A stretch of 64,000 nt of DNA from contig JABAKD010000030.1 in NCBI GenBank assembly GCA_012845835.1, positions 1,553,412 to 1,617,411 of the forward strand. The letters run 5' to 3'. The translations under genes were made by a program, and so were the position numbers. The notes beneath the pieces are model-generated. The model saw nothing but the letters and a program-made list of their open reading frames with translations, ran no database searches and was not told the origin of the DNA. This document shows, one piece after another, positions 62,434 through 64,000 of the stretch (positions are counted from its first letter, which is position 1; each line of letters opens with the position of its first letter). Origin of the DNA: Undaria pinnatifida. Its lineage: Eukaryota > Sar > Phaeophyceae > Laminariales > Alariaceae.

Positions 62434-64000
62434 TCAACTGGCCACGGCCGCGCCTCGAGATTCGTCTACGTTACGTTGGATTCCCCGAGGAAACGCACTG
62501 GCGATGTGAACTTGCAAGCACCAAGAGCCTCGTACGGCTCCCGTTGAAGTCGTGTAGCGCGCCGGGGGAAGAGGGAGTTTAATCGGTCCCGGGTCGTCCA
62601 GAAAGCGGACCAGGTATACCTTGTCCTCGGTAGTGCTCGCGCTGATTTTTCCTAGCCACCATAAACCATCGTCTCCCTTGTACCAAAAGTGGGCTCCCTT
62701 AGGAAGTACGGTGTCGTGGTAGCGACGGAGCCAATCGGTGCGGGGAACACAGGCGTAGCCCGGCGCTAGGAAACGTTCCCCGTTGTTGCGGGAGAGCTCA
62801 CGCTGTGCCGCCCCGATCCGCATTCGGCGGTAAAGGCGGTTGGTTTGGCGGTGCTGGCCCGGGGTTCCGGCCCAACAACGCAAGATGTGGGAGCGGGAGA
62901 GGTGAAGGTCCATTTCCCGCTCCCAGGATGGTTCGGAGAGTCCCGCCCAATGCGTCTTGTATAGCACCGCGATGACGCCACCTCGCCCCCGTACCGACTG
63001 ATGACCAGTGATCTGCTCCACCTGCAGCCGTTGGAGGGGAGTCGAAACGTCGTCTTGAGTGACGTGGTACGGCGGGGACTTCTTGGAAAATTTGTTGAGC
63101 ACATACTGTGTCAGCCCCGCCGGTAGGTATTTGGGCATGTCCCCGCTGTCGTGGGGGTTGGCACAGGGTTTGCAGCGCTCGATAGCCACACGCCGACGAG
63201 CGTCCGAACCAGGCAGGTCGGAAGGGAGATCCAAATAAAGGACGTTGCTCCCGAGCGGCGAGCCGTCCGGGGTCTCGGCGGCGGAGCAGGGACCGACGGC
63301 CAGGACCTTGTATGGGCCCGTCCAGTTAAGCGCGAGTTTGGCCTTGAGTACCTTGGCGTCGGTATTCGCTTTCACACCCTGGCGGATGGTAGAGGCAGAA
63401 TTGTATACCCATGCCCAACCACCCACAGTGAAGTTAGGTGCTGGACGCAGCGCGTCGGCGAGGGCGGAGTTTCTGCGGTTAACACGGGAAACGGTGAGGG
63501 CGTGGTGTGCGCGGACAATGTCGTTCGCGCGCTTTTGCCGGTCGGTGGCCAAATCGCAATAGGCCAGGTGGTCACGGGCCAGACTCTGGTGTCCCATGAC
63601 ACCTTTGCGGTCGAAAATCGTCAGGGGGAGCCGTGGGAGTCTGCCCATGTGGACCTCGTTGGGCGCCAAACCCGTCGCCGCGCTGACAGAGTTGTTGTAA
63701 GCGAATTCGACGTGGGGCAGATGCGAGTCCCAGTCGTCTTGTCGCTCGTTGACGACCATAGCCAGCATTTGTGCCATAGTGTGATTTACCCGCTCAACGC
63801 CCCCGTTACAGTTGGGATGGTAGGAGCTTGTAGCAAGCTTGTGTACACCTAACAGCTGATACACAGCTTGTGAAAGCTTGGAGCAGAACTGCAGTCCGTT
63901 GTCCGAGAGTATGGTGCGCGGGCACCCCCACAAGGGGATGTATTGGTTCACCAGGATATTGGCTGTACCTTCCGCGGTGAACTCAGCGGCAGTGACGGGG
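62434..64000 (-). CDS. Ty3/gypsy chromovirus integrase (C-terminal part of pol; runs off the window)
   Basis: This open frame continues past the right edge. Counting from the Met at 63951, the integrase core shows the second Asp (LSDNG, residue 17) and the Glu (GVERVN, residue 53) with the exact D-35-E spacing. NSVSAATGLAPNEVHMGRLP and the GPY motif (NWTGPYKVLAV, about 208-218) follow. A chromodomain lies at about 306-360 (VEQITGHQSVRGRGG..THWAG..PSWEREMDL), which defines a chromovirus. After it comes another segment (HFWYKGDDGLWWLGKI.., about 420-466) resembling a Tudor/SH3-like fold. Stop codon at 62434-62436. No frameshift is seen, so the element may be young. RT, RNase H and gag lie outside the window. 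Confidence 0.96.
   Translation of the reverse strand, partial: PVTAAEFTAEGTANILVNQYIPLWGCPRTILSDNGLQFCSKLSQAVYQLLGVHKLATSSYHPNCNGGVERVNHTMAQMLAMVVNERQDDWDSHLPHVEFAYNNSVSAATGLAPNEVHMGRLPRLPLTIFDRKGVMGHQSLARDHLAYCDLATDRQKRANDIVRAHHALTVSRVNRRNSALADALRPAPNFTVGGWAWVYNSASTIRQGVKANTDAKVLKAKLALNWTGPYKVLAVGPCSAAETPDGSPLGSNVLYLDLPSDLPGSDARRRVAIERCKPCANPHDSGDMPKYLPAGLTQYVLNKFSKKSPPYHVTQDDVSTPLQRLQVEQITGHQSVRGRGGVIAVLYKTHWAGLSEPSWEREMDLHLSRSHILRCWAGTPGQHRQTNRLYRRMRIGAAQRELSRNNGERFLAPGYACVPRTDWLRRYHDTVLPKGAHFWYKGDDGLWWLGKISASTTEDKVYLVRFLDDPGPIKLPLPPARYTTSTGAVRGSWCLQVHIASAFPRGIQRNVDESRGAAVAS

Overview
This is an intron-rich nuclear genome window from a eukaryote, most likely a brown alga or a close stramenopile. 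Coding exons are GC-rich and carry very long Ala, Gly, Pro, Ser and Gln runs. Introns run from about 0.1 to nearly 10 kb and are full of homopolymers, (TTG)n, short inverted-repeat elements and dispersed repeats. An ARL3 gene implies an organism that makes cilia or flagella. The taxonomic guess is inference; no marker gene is present.

Layout. (1) 1-6450: repeat-rich sequence with no gene I can defend. (2) 6451-21411, plus strand: a 13-exon gene for a FAM135-type alpha/beta-hydrolase (DUF3657 followed by a DUF676 serine-esterase domain), assembled exon by exon from matching splice phases. The first exon(s) were not found, one junction is unresolved and one exon has a reading-frame break. (3) 21412-30431: convergent intergenic DNA. 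(4) 30432-43599, minus strand: a complete four-exon ARL3 small GTPase gene (189 aa) whose first intron of about 9.7 kb holds a satellite array, tRNA-derived SINEs, a scrambled retroelement relic and three decayed copies of the gene's own exon 1 end. (5) 43600-44358: a 759-bp shared upstream region between divergent genes. (6) 44359-52991, plus strand: a very large low-complexity protein (about 2263 aa) that I do not recognise. (7) 52992-62433: intergenic, with SINE-like repeats towards the right. (8) 62434-64000, minus strand, running off the right edge: integrase of a Ty3/gypsy chromovirus with a chromodomain and an extra C-terminal domain.

The three host genes show no shared pathway. ARL3 acts in ciliary lipid-protein trafficking, FAM135 proteins are poorly characterised predicted lipases or esterases, and the large gene looks like a disordered, possibly nuclear protein. 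The most interesting structure is the repeated duplication of exon edges: a triplicated acceptor and exon start (FAM135 exon 2), a decayed second copy of FAM135 exon 12, and three copies of the ARL3 exon 1 donor end inside its own intron. A phase-supported GC-AG intron is also present. All splice junctions are inferred from open frames, splice consensus and phase agreement; there is no transcript evidence.
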